NCBI RefSeq assembly: GCF_015687175.1
Contig: NZ_JADPQG010000009.1
Span: 118,920 to 182,919, forward strand
Source of the DNA: Reinekea sp. G2M2-21
GTDB taxonomy: Bacteria > Pseudomonadota > Gammaproteobacteria > Pseudomonadales > Natronospirillaceae
Reading direction: 5' to 3'
Length of the DNA: 64,000 nt
A model generated the notes under the pieces. It searched no databases and was not told the origin of the DNA. It was given only the letters and a program-made list of their open reading frames with translations. Of this stretch, positions 56,025 to 64,000 are shown piece after piece. Both the position numbers and the translations under genes were made by a program. Within the stretch, counting starts at the first letter, position 1, and every line of letters starts with the position of its first letter.

Positions 56025-59000
56025 ATGAAAAAGCAACACCCTGGTCTGTATCGACCCGAATTTGAACACGATGCCTGTGGAATTGGATTTGTCGCACACC
56101 TGAAAGGGCGAAAATCCCACGACATTATTGAAAACGCACTGACGATGCTGACCACCATGGAGCATCGTGGCGGAACCGGGGTAGATATTAACAGCGGCGA
56201 CGGCGCCGGTGTCCTCATTCAGATTCCACACGAATTACTCAGCGACGAAACCGAAAAACAAGGCATTTCCTTGCCAGCGTTTGGTGAATACGGTGTCGGT
56301 ATGGTGTTTTTTCCCGCCGATGACAGCAAACGTGAAGAATGCCGCGCAGTCTTGGAACGCAACATCAGTAAGCTCGGCTTAAAATTGCTGGGTTACCGTG
56401 TTGTACCTTGCGACAACAGCATGATCGGCCAGACGGCCAAAGATCAGGAACCACAAATTGAGCAGGTGTTCGTGCAGAACACCAATTGCAAAACGCAACA
56501 ACAGTTTGAACGCAAACTGTACGTGTTGCGCAACTACACCACGCACATCGTGCACGAAACGGTCATGAACATTGGCGAAGATTTTTATATCGCGTCCATG
56601 TCCTCACGCACCATTGTCTATAAAGGTCAGCTGACGACTGCGCAAGTGCGTCAATACTATCTGGATTTGCAGGATGAGCGTTCGGTCTCTGCATTGGCGA
56701 TGTTCCATTCACGTTTTGCCACCAACACGTTCCCGCATTGGCGCCGCGCGCAACCGTTCCGGTATTTGTCGCACAACGGCGAAATCAACACCGTCAAAGG
56801 TAATATCAACTGGCTGGAAGCGCGTCAGGCTCTGTTTGACTCGATCAATTTCACCAGCGAAGAAATGGACATGTTGTTGCCGGTTTATGACCGCAGCATG
56901 TCGGACTCCGCCAACCTGGATATGATGGTTGAGCTGCTGGTGTTGTCTGGTCGGCCATTAGCGCAAGCAATGATGATGGTCGTGCCTGAAGCCTGGCAAA
57001 CACAGGAAGACATGGATCCGGTTAAGCGTGCGTTTTATGAATACTACGCGTGCATAATGGAGCCGTGGGATGGTCCGGCATCCATATCCTTTACCGACGG
57101 TAATGTGATTGGTGCCACGTTGGACCGAAACGGGCTGCGTCCGTCCCGCTACTGCGTCACCGACGACGGCATGGTAGTGATGGGGTCGGAAACCGGCGCC
57201 TTGATTGTTGATCAATCTAAAGTTATTGAAAAAGGCCGTTTGCAGCCGGGTAAAATATTTATCTGTGACCTGAACGAAGGCCGCATCATTTCCGACGATG
57301 AAGTGAAGAAAGACATCTGCTCTCGTCAGGACTATCTCGGTTGGGTTGCTCAGGAAAAAATCGTCCTCGATGAACTGCCCACACCTGAAGTGAAGGTTGA
57401 GCATCCGTTGCTCAGTAACCTGCAAAAGCGTCAACGCGCGTTTGGTTACACCAGTGAAGACTTGAACCTGATTCTGGCTGACATGGTTGGCAGCAAGAAA
57501 GAACCGTTGGGCTCCATGGGCACCGACACGCCGTTCGCGATTCTGTCGGATCGACCACAGCATTTGTCGCACTACTTCAAGCAGTTGTTTGCGCAGGTAA
57601 CCAACCCACCGATCGACCCGATCCGCGAAGAAATGGTCATGAGTTTGCGTACCTATATTGGTGGCGACCTGAACCTATTGGAAGAGTCGGCTAAGCACTG
57701 TCATAAACTCGAAATCAAACAGCCGGTGCTGAACAACGAACAGCTGATGAAGCTGCGTTACATTGACCACGCGCATTTCCAAACCCGCACCATTCCAACA
57801 ACGTTCCGTGCGACAGGTCAGCCTGGCGAACTGGAACGCGCGCTGCAACGTATTTGCCGTTACGCCGAAGATGCCGTTCACGATGGCTTCCAGATTATTC
57901 TGCTCAGCGACCGCGATATCGATACCGACCACGTCGCGATTCCGTCTGTGTTGGCAACGTCCGCTGTTCACCATCACTTGATCAAAGCCGGTCTGCGCGC
58001 CGATTGCGACATAGTGGGAGAGTTTGGCGACGTTCGTGAAACGCATCACTTTGCCACAGTGTTGGGCTTTGGTGCTTCCGCCGTGAACCCGTACATTGCC
58101 ATTGAAACATTGATGGAACTGCGCAACGACGGTGTAATTAACGCAGAGCTGACAGACCAGCAAGTGTTTGATGCTTATGCGAAAGCGGTTGATTCTGGTT
58201 TGCTGAAAATTTTCTCCAAGATGGGGATTTCCACGTTACAGTCTTACCAGGGCGCGCAGATTTTTGAAGCGCTGGGTATTAAGCAGGAAGTGGTCGACAA
58301 ATATTTCACCGGAACGGTTTCTCGTATTGAAGGTATCGGGCTGGATGAAATCGCGCAGGAAAGTTTAACCAAGCACCGCGCCGGTTACCCATTGGAAGAT
58401 CGCATCTTCACCGAAGAAGTGCTGCCAAGTGGCGGTGAGTACGCGTGGCGTCACGATGGCGAACGTCACCTGTTCAACCCCACAACGATTCGTTTGCTGC
58501 AACACGCGACGGAACAGAACGACCCAGAGCAGTTCAAAGAATATTGCCGCAACGTAGATGACCAGTCGAAAGATCTGTTCACGCTGCGCGGCTTATTGAA
58601 ATTCAAGTCGGATCGGCCAGCAATCCCGCTGTCCGAAGTTGAATCGGTCGAGAGTATTTTTAAACGTTTCGCGACAGGCGCGATGTCCTTTGGTTCTATT
58701 TCCTGGGAAGCGCACACCACCTTGGCGATTGCGATGAACCGCATTGGTGGTAAGTCCAATTCCGGCGAAGGTGGTGAAGATCCGATTCGCTTCACGCCGC
58801 TGGATAACGGCGACAACATGATTTCGAAAATCAAACAGGTTGCGTCTGGCCGTTTTGGGGTGACCAGTCATTACCTCACCAACGCGGAAGAACTGCAGAT
58901 TAAAATGGCTCAGGGGGCCAAGCCTGGTGAAGGCGGTCAATTGCCTGGTCATAAGGTCGACGGATGGATCGGCAAAACCCGTGGCTCCACGCCGGGCGTG

Positions 59001-60641
59001 GGTTTGATCTCGCCACCACCGCACCACGACATTTATTCGATCGAAGACTTAGCACAGCTGATTTACGATCTGAAAAACGCCAACCGCGACGCGCGCATCA
59101 ACGTGAAGCTGGTGTCGGAAGCCGGTGTCGGCACCATTGCCTCAGGCGTGTGTAAAGCCTACGCCGACGTCGTACTGATTGCTGGTCACGACGGTGGTAC
59201 CGGTGCTTCGCCGATATCCTCCATCAAGCACGCGGGTTTACCGTGGGAGCTGGGTCTGGCTGAAACGCACCAAACCTTGGTTCAGAATGGTCTGCGTTCA
59301 CGCATCACTGTTCAGGCCGATGGCCAGATGAAAACACCGCGTGACCTTGCCATTGCCACCTTACTGGGTGCCGAGGAATGGGGTATCGCCACGGCCGCTC
59401 TGGTGGTGGAAGGCTGCATCATGATGCGCAAGTGCCACCTGAACACTTGCCCGGCCGGTATTGCCACACAGGACAAGCGTCTGCGTGAACGTTATAAGGG
59501 CAAAGTCGAAAACGTCGTGAATTTCTTCACTATGATGGCGGAAGGTCTGCGTGAAATCATGGCTGATCTGGGCTTCCGTTCTATTAATGAAATGGTGGGG
59601 CAGTCTCAGTGTCTGGAAGCGCGAAGTGACGTTGACCATTGGAAATACAAGCACGTAGATTTGTCGCCGGTACTGCACAAACCTCAGCAGATGTTTGATA
59701 CCGATACGTTGTACCAATCCATCGGCCAGAAACATCAGATCGATGACATCATTGACCGTCGCATGATTGAAGACGCGGTAAAAGCGTTGGAAGGACAGGA
59801 AGCGGTGCAGTTGAGTTACGACATTCGCAACGTGGATCGTTCAGTCGGGACCATGCTCTCAAACGAAATATCCAAGCGTTACCACGCCGATGGTTTACCG
59901 GAAGACACCATCAACGTGAAATTCAAAGGTTCTGCCGGTCAGAGTTTTGCTGCCTTCACCGCGAAGGGTGTGAGCTTTGAACTGGAAGGCGACGCTAACG
60001 ACTATTTTGGTAAAGGTCTGTCCGGTGGCTCTTTGGTGGTTTACCCCGATAAGACCGCACCGTTCGCACCGAGTGAAAACATTGTCATTGGTAACGTGGC
60101 CTTCTTTGGTGGCACCAGTGGTACTGCGTTTATCCGCGGCCGCGCTGGCGAGCGTTTCTGCGTGCGTAACTCAGGTGTGACTGCTGTTGTCGAAGGTGTG
60201 GGTGATCACGGTTGTGAATACATGACCGGCGGTTGTGCCGTCATTCTTGGTTCTACCGGTCGTAACTTTGCGGCGGGTATGTCTGGTGGTGTCGCTTACG
60301 TGCTGGACAGCAAGAAAGACTTTGCCGCCAAGTGCAACATGGAAATGGTCGCTCTGGAAACCTTGAGCGAAGAAGACGGCATGCGTCTGAAAGCCCTGTT
60401 GGTGAAACACGCAGCTAAAACCGGATCGGATGTGGCCGAAGCGCTGCTGGCCGACTGGGACAATGCATTGACCCAGTTTGTGAAAGTTATGCCGACCGAT
60501 TACAAACAGATTCAGCAGTTTATGCAAATGGCCCGTGAGTCTGGCAAGTACGAAACCGAAGATGAGATTTCATCCGCGGCATTCGACATGCACATTGAAT
60601 CACTGAAGAAACCCAAGCAAAAAGCAGCGGCCAAGGTCTAA
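56025..60641 (+). CDS. gltB: Glutamate synthase (NADPH) large subunit (GltB)
   Basis: 1538 residues from ATG 56025, behind GGAAGA; longer frames begin at 55986. Makes two glutamates from glutamine and 2-oxoglutarate. The class-II glutaminase domain starts at Cys18 in [14 protein letters not shown], after a 17-residue propeptide. FMN domain with [20 protein letters not shown] and [20 protein letters not shown]; 3Fe-4S cluster Cys in [18 protein letters not shown]; then the beta-helix C-terminal domain ([36 protein letters not shown]). First gene of gltBD. Confidence 0.97.
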   Translation: MKKQHPGLYRPEFEHDACGIGFVAHLKGRKSHDIIENALTMLTTMEHRGGTGVDINSGDGAGVLIQIPHELLSDETEKQGISLPAFGEYGVGMVFFPADDSKREECRAVLERNISKLGLKLLGYRVVPCDNSMIGQTAKDQEPQIEQVFVQNTNCKTQQQFERKLYVLRNYTTHIVHETVMNIGEDFYIASMSSRTIVYKGQLTTAQVRQYYLDLQDERSVSALAMFHSRFATNTFPHWRRAQPFRYLSHNGEINTVKGNINWLEARQALFDSINFTSEEMDMLLPVYDRSMSDSANLDMMVELLVLSGRPLAQAMMMVVPEAWQTQEDMDPVKRAFYEYYACIMEPWDGPASISFTDGNVIGATLDRNGLRPSRYCVTDDGMVVMGSETGALIVDQSKVIEKGRLQPGKIFICDLNEGRIISDDEVKKDICSRQDYLGWVAQEKIVLDELPTPEVKVEHPLLSNLQKRQRAFGYTSEDLNLILADMVGSKKEPLGSMGTDTPFAILSDRPQHLSHYFKQLFAQVTNPPIDPIREEMVMSLRTYIGGDLNLLEESAKHCHKLEIKQPVLNNEQLMKLRYIDHAHFQTRTIPTTFRATGQPGELERALQRICRYAEDAVHDGFQIILLSDRDIDTDHVAIPSVLATSAVHHHLIKAGLRADCDIVGEFGDVRETHHFATVLGFGASAVNPYIAIETLMELRNDGVINAELTDQQVFDAYAKAVDSGLLKIFSKMGISTLQSYQGAQIFEALGIKQEVVDKYFTGTVSRIEGIGLDEIAQESLTKHRAGYPLEDRIFTEEVLPSGGEYAWRHDGERHLFNPTTIRLLQHATEQNDPEQFKEYCRNVDDQSKDLFTLRGLLKFKSDRPAIPLSEVESVESIFKRFATGAMSFGSISWEAHTTLAIAMNRIGGKSNSGEGGEDPIRFTPLDNGDNMISKIKQVASGRFGVTSHYLTNAEELQIKMAQGAKPGEGGQLPGHKVDGWIGKTRGSTPGVGLISPPPHHDIYSIEDLAQLIYDLKNANRDARINVKLVSEAGVGTIASGVCKAYADVVLIAGHDGGTGASPISSIKHAGLPWELGLAETHQTLVQNGLRSRITVQADGQMKTPRDLAIATLLGAEEWGIATAALVVEGCIMMRKCHLNTCPAGIATQDKRLRERYKGKVENVVNFFTMMAEGLREIMADLGFRSINEMVGQSQCLEARSDVDHWKYKHVDLSPVLHKPQQMFDTDTLYQSIGQKHQIDDIIDRRMIEDAVKALEGQEAVQLSYDIRNVDRSVGTMLSNEISKRYHADGLPEDTINVKFKGSAGQSFAAFTAKGVSFELEGDANDYFGKGLSGGSLVVYPDKTAPFAPSENIVIGNVAFFGGTSGTAFIRGRAGERFCVRNSGVTAVVEGVGDHGCEYMTGGCAVILGSTGRNFAAGMSGGVAYVLDSKKDFAAKCNMEMVALETLSEEDGMRLKALLVKHAAKTGSDVAEALLADWDNALTQFVKVMPTDYKQIQQFMQMARESGKYETEDEISSAAFDMHIESLKKPKQKAAAKV

Positions 60642-60651
60642 GGAGAACGAG

Positions 60652-62142
60652 ATGGGAAATCCTACAGGTTTTATCGAAATTTCACGTCAATTACCCGAAG
60701 ACCGTGATGCAAAAGAACGCTTGATTGATTGGCAGGAAGTGCACGAGCACATGCCAGAAGAAGGCATTAAGCAGCAAGCCTCGCGTTGTATGGATTGCGG
60801 TGTGCCATTCTGTATGTCTGGTAAGTCACAGTATGCGCCGGTGGTTGCCGGTTGCCCCGTGAACAACCTGATTCCGGAATGGAATGATTTAATCTACCGT
60901 GGGCGCTGGAAAGAAGCGTTACAGCGTTTGCACGCCACCAACAACTTCCCGGAGTTTACCGGGCGCGTTTGTCCGGCACCGTGTGAAGGTTCGTGTGTGT
61001 TAGGTATTAATGCCGACCCAGTCACCATTAAGCACCATGAAGTCAGCATTATTGAGCGCGGCTTTGAAGAAGGTTGGGTGCAACCGAACCCACCAAAGCA
61101 ACGTACCGGGAAAACCGTGGCGGTAATCGGTTCTGGTCCGGCTGGTTTGGCAGCGGCAGCACAGCTGAACAGCGCCGGCCACCTGGTAACCGTGTATGAA
61201 CGTGCTGATCGCATTGGTGGCTTGCTCATGTACGGTATTCCGAATATGAAGCTGCAAAAAGAAATTGTGGAGCGCCGCGTGAACATTATGTTCGAAGAAG
61301 GCGTCACCTTTGTTACCAATACCGAGATAGGTAAAGACATTTCCATGCAGCGATTGTACGACGATTTCGACTCCGTCGTGATCGCTACCGGTGCAACCGT
61401 TCCGCGTGATTTGCCCGTTGAAGGCCGACAGGCAAACGGCGTGTATTTTGCGATGGAATTCCTCGGTAAAAATACCAAGAGCCTGCTCGATTCTGAACAC
61501 CAAGACGGCCAGTTCATTAACGCCAAAGACAAAAATGTTGTCGTGATTGGTGGCGGTGATACCGGAACCGACTGTGTGGGTACCGCACTGCGTCATGGTT
61601 GTAAATCGGTTGTGCAATTAGAGATTATGCCGCAACCCCCACAAAGCCGTCAGAACAACAACCCATGGCCACAGTGGCCAAAGCGTTTGTTGGTGGACTA
61701 CGGGCAGCAAGAAGCCGTGGCGGTGCAAGGGCAAGACCCGCGCGATTACCTGGTTATGACCAAGCATATCGAGCAGGATGCCAACGGCAACGTAAAAGCG
61801 GTGCACACGGTTAACATCGAATGGAAGAAAAACCCTGAAGGGCAGATGATTCCACACGAAGTGCCCGGCAGTGAAAAAGCCTACCCGGCAGATCTTGTGT
61901 TACTGGCCATGGGCTTTATGGGGCCGGAAGCCAAAATTTTGGATGACCTCGGCGTTGAGAAAGACCCACGCTCAAACGCGAAAGCGGAATACGGCGAGTT
62001 TGCCACCAGTGTGGATGGTGTGTTTGCCTGTGGCGACGCCCGTCGTGGTCAGAGCCTGATTGTTTGGGCTATCAACGAAGGCCGCGGTGCTGCACAGCAA
62101 GTGGATAAGTTCTTAATGGGTAAAACCTACTTGCCGAAGTAA
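60652..62142 (+). CDS. gltD: Glutamate synthase (NADPH) small subunit (GltD)
   Basis: 496 residues, ten bases after gltB with AGGAG upstream. Carries two 4Fe-4S clusters through CMDCGVPFC...GCPVNN and [12 protein letters not shown], binds FAD ([20 protein letters not shown]) and NADPH ([20 protein letters not shown]). Transfers electrons from NADPH to GltB. Typical length. Terminator follows. Confidence 0.97.
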   Translation: MGNPTGFIEISRQLPEDRDAKERLIDWQEVHEHMPEEGIKQQASRCMDCGVPFCMSGKSQYAPVVAGCPVNNLIPEWNDLIYRGRWKEALQRLHATNNFPEFTGRVCPAPCEGSCVLGINADPVTIKHHEVSIIERGFEEGWVQPNPPKQRTGKTVAVIGSGPAGLAAAAQLNSAGHLVTVYERADRIGGLLMYGIPNMKLQKEIVERRVNIMFEEGVTFVTNTEIGKDISMQRLYDDFDSVVIATGATVPRDLPVEGRQANGVYFAMEFLGKNTKSLLDSEHQDGQFINAKDKNVVVIGGGDTGTDCVGTALRHGCKSVVQLEIMPQPPQSRQNNNPWPQWPKRLLVDYGQQEAVAVQGQDPRDYLVMTKHIEQDANGNVKAVHTVNIEWKKNPEGQMIPHEVPGSEKAYPADLVLLAMGFMGPEAKILDDLGVEKDPRSNAKAEYGEFATSVDGVFACGDARRGQSLIVWAINEGRGAAQQVDKFLMGKTYLPK

Positions 62143-62170
62143 GTTTTTATTTATTTAGAATGAGTGTTTG

Positions 62171-62204
62171 AAAAGCGCCTCCGGAGACGGAGGCGCTTTT
62201 TTTT
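62171..62204 (+). terminator. Rho-independent terminator of gltBD
   Basis: AAAAGCGCCTCCG-GAGA-CGGAGGCGCTTTT stem-loop followed by further T residues, 29 bases past the gltD stop. Confidence 0.95.
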
Positions 62205-62546
62205 CGAATTTAAGCCACCTAGCATCTTCGTTCCAGTTCCTTGGTGGATCTATATTTACGTTTTTTTAAATTAGTAGTTGATACGTTTGTCGCATTCTCC
62301 ACAGTGGTCTACATCAGACAATTGGTGAAGAGGTTGCGAACCCTATGACTCGGTTCATGTTTTTAATCGCTTTATGTCAAGTGTCAGCAAAAAAAACTTG
62401 CGAACGAAAATGAGCGGGCACCTAAGTGATGAGAATTCTAAAAAAGTGACCAACTCAGCAAGGTTTGGTGTAGGATTCTGTTTTGTTTCTTAGGGTGTCC
62501 GTCCATTTATTTCAATCTATAATTCAAATACTATCTGGTAACGACT
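62205..62546. other. Gene-free stretch
   Basis: AT-rich DNA with no supported gene, repeat or hairpin; a switch in base composition begins here and continues to the right edge. Confidence 0.5.
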
Positions 62547-62795
62547 ATGAGCATTTTAAGTGCCTATTATGTAACTATCCTTACTGCCTTAAAAATAGTT
62601 GGCTATTTAGGTTGTATAGTAATGCCTCTATTTTTGGTTCTATTAATAATTGTTACGCTTGGTTTTGATATCGGTGATGCAAATTTCCCGATATGGACGA
62701 TATTGATTATTTTACCTATCCTTGCAGTTAGTTTCCTCATGGCAAGAATCAAACCAAAGCACGTCGCAAAGTGGCTATCGGAAATAAGCCATTAA
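62547..62795 (+). CDS. Small membrane protein
   Basis: 82 residues, ATG 62547. Two hydrophobic helices (KIVGYLGCIVMPLFLVLLII, about 14-37; WTILIILPILAVSFLMARI, about 49-67) and a basic tail. Family not recognised; no clear ribosome site. AT-rich, accessory-like neighbourhood. Confidence 0.5.
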   Translation: MSILSAYYVTILTALKIVGYLGCIVMPLFLVLLIIVTLGFDIGDANFPIWTILIILPILAVSFLMARIKPKHVAKWLSEISH

Positions 62796-62840
62796 ATCAA
62801 AGAAGCCAGAGTAGCGTAAATGGACAGGCTTCCTTAGCAT

Positions 62841-63704
62841 TTAGAGAATCTCTTCCAATAAATTTCGCTTTAAGATCTCCCCCAATCGAAAAATGATATG
62901 CATCGAAGCTTTTTCGTCAATTGAAGAAAAAGCTTTGTTTGCCGAAATATATGAGTTTAATTCTGATATACCAGATACATTAATACTATTACCCGTTAAA
63001 TTCTCTACCAATGACAAATAGCCCAAAATTTCTGCTGGGAAAACAGTGTAAGGCAAATAACCTGCCGGTTCATCCATGTCACTATTCTTGGGTCTCGAAG
63101 GTCCTGCCGCTCTTTTGCAATAAGAATCATAAAGCGATTGCAGAGAAAGTGACTCGTATTCATTTGTAAAATATGGACTGTATTTATTTCCAAATCGAGT
63201 CCTGAATGTCAAGACCCCTGACTTTCGACTGTGAATCATATTTTCTAAAAATTCATGAAACAATTCAGATCTATTTTCTACGTACAATCGTCCCTTTTGT
63301 TCACGATCAATAATATGTCTAAACAACAATGCCTCTAACTCAGTTCTCCCAAGAAACAAACTCAGATACCAAAGTTGAACCAAATGCCTTTCCGTAAAAA
63401 CATTGACATTTGAGTCAACCCAATCAGAGTCTCGATGCCATAGCAGAATTGCATGCACTAAAGCCAAACTATCAGATAGCCATTGAAAACTTCCTTCTAG
63501 CAAGAATTGATTTACTGCAAATCCATTTAGGTGAGTAACAACCCAATCTGTTGCTCTACCTAATACATTTCCGCGAAGCAACGGATTTTCATTAAAAACA
63601 TATTTGTCACATTTCTCTATTCTCTCTAACGCTAACGTTTCATAATTCTTCCTGGCGTAGAATACTAGAGCGTTCTGTTTTAGTATCGTCGTAGTGTCTG
63701 GCAT
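62841..63704 (-). CDS. Hypothetical protein
   Basis: 287 residues, predicted helical and soluble, rich in aromatic and acidic residues (FLLEGSFQWLSDSLALVHAI; LWYLSLFLGRTELEALLFRH; ILGYLSLVENLTGNSINVSG). No catalytic motif or signal peptide was seen. AT-rich, flanked by an IS3-type element on the right, so probably acquired. Could be part of an effector or defence locus, but nothing in sequence or neighbours proves it. Confidence 0.55.
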   Translation of the reverse strand: MPDTTTILKQNALVFYARKNYETLALERIEKCDKYVFNENPLLRGNVLGRATDWVVTHLNGFAVNQFLLEGSFQWLSDSLALVHAILLWHRDSDWVDSNVNVFTERHLVQLWYLSLFLGRTELEALLFRHIIDREQKGRLYVENRSELFHEFLENMIHSRKSGVLTFRTRFGNKYSPYFTNEYESLSLQSLYDSYCKRAAGPSRPKNSDMDEPAGYLPYTVFPAEILGYLSLVENLTGNSINVSGISELNSYISANKAFSSIDEKASMHIIFRLGEILKRNLLEEIL

Positions 63705-63840
63705 AATTTAGAACCTTTATTTCATCTTTTTGTTCTTTCATTTGAAAATCTATCTTCACGCGATTTAGCATATGGCAAACCCCTAGTATTATAGACACCT
63801 GTTAGCGTTACAATAGCGCAAAACGATAGGTAGTCATATT

Positions 63841-64000
63841 ATGAGCGGTATACGCTACACCGAAGAATTAAAGATTGAAGCCGTCAAGCAAGTCACAGAA
63901 CGTAACTACAAGATTAGCGAGGTTGCTGATCGATTAGGTGTGACCACTAAAAGCCTTCACGACTGGATAAAGAAGTACGGTGACTCCAGCTCTCAGCATT
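63841..64000 (+). CDS. IS3-family transposase OrfA, cut by the window edge
   Basis: At least 53 residues from ATG 63841: MSGIRYTEELKIEAVKQVTE then YKISEVADRLGVTTKSLHDW, a typical OrfA helix-turn-helix of an IS3 element unrelated to the one at 21520. The element's left end is probably near 63795-63800 (TAGACACCTGTTAGCG). Confidence 0.85.
   Translation, partial: MSGIRYTEELKIEAVKQVTERNYKISEVADRLGVTTKSLHDWIKKYGDSSSQH

Overview
The window reads as a gammaproteobacterial chromosome from a polysaccharide-degrading, probably aquatic organism. The basis is the order tolC / nudF / DUF1249 / cpdA / parE, the gltBD operon, a C4-dicarboxylate-type TRAP system with a DctB/DctD pair, and secreted cellulase and laminarinase genes. 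I cannot name the genus from the sequence alone. Conserved genes alternate with AT-richer accessory islands.

Region by region. 1-6.8 kb: a row of short + strand genes, most followed by an attC-like palindrome ending in a GTTRRRY-type core. I read this as the inner or distal part of a chromosomal integron whose integrase lies outside the window, presumably to the left. The cassettes encode a TPR protein, small membrane proteins, soluble unknowns, a possible NlpC/P60 plus ADP-ribosyltransferase-like protein and a lipoprotein. 7.4-9.8 kb: two AraC-type regulators, each followed by a VOC (glyoxalase-fold) gene. 9.9-13.7 kb: a cytochrome P450 and a MarR regulator, divergent from a DHA2 drug exporter, with a clear MarR-type palindrome between them. 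13.7-17.7 kb: a membrane-anchored unknown, a decayed SRPBCC/GyrI-like gene, a perfect 10-copy hexamer repeat, a BaiN-like flavoprotein and an RluA-family pseudouridine synthase. 17.8-25.8 kb: an accessory island holding a secreted jelly-roll (polysaccharide-lyase-like) protein, a 266-bp MITE, a MACPF pore-forming protein, a complete IS3-family element, an alpha/beta hydrolase, and a scar made of a frameshifted type ISP restriction-modification remnant abutting a RelA/SpoT-like remnant.

25.9-31.5 kb is housekeeping: parE, cpdA, DUF1249, nudF and tolC. 31.6-34.9 kb: 5-oxoprolinase genes pxpABC and a short Ppx/GppA phosphatase. 35.1-41.9 kb: dctPQM with dctBD; a near-consensus sigma-54 promoter and repeated or palindromic upstream elements lie in the gap between dctD and dctP, which makes a coherent DctBD-RpoN circuit. 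42-46.4 kb: a DUF389 protein, a membrane protein whose stop codon is supplied by the second MITE copy, and a secreted cyanophycinase-like S51 peptidase. 47-52.6 kb: a PadR regulator, a near-perfect palindrome, then a GH9 cellulase (GH9-CBM3-Ig-Ig-CBM2) and a GH16 beta-glucanase with two CBM6 modules, probably co-transcribed and ending at a strong terminator. 52.7-53.7 kb is repeat-rich intergenic DNA. 53.75-62.2 kb: an M3 oligoendopeptidase, then gltB and gltD with a terminator. The right edge holds two unknown genes and the start of another IS3-family element.

The most unusual items are the integron array with its bidomain cassette protein, the MACPF protein, the paired 266-bp MITE, the layered sigma-54 control region of dctP, and the restriction/RelA scar. 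No CRISPR array, tRNA or rRNA gene was recognised.
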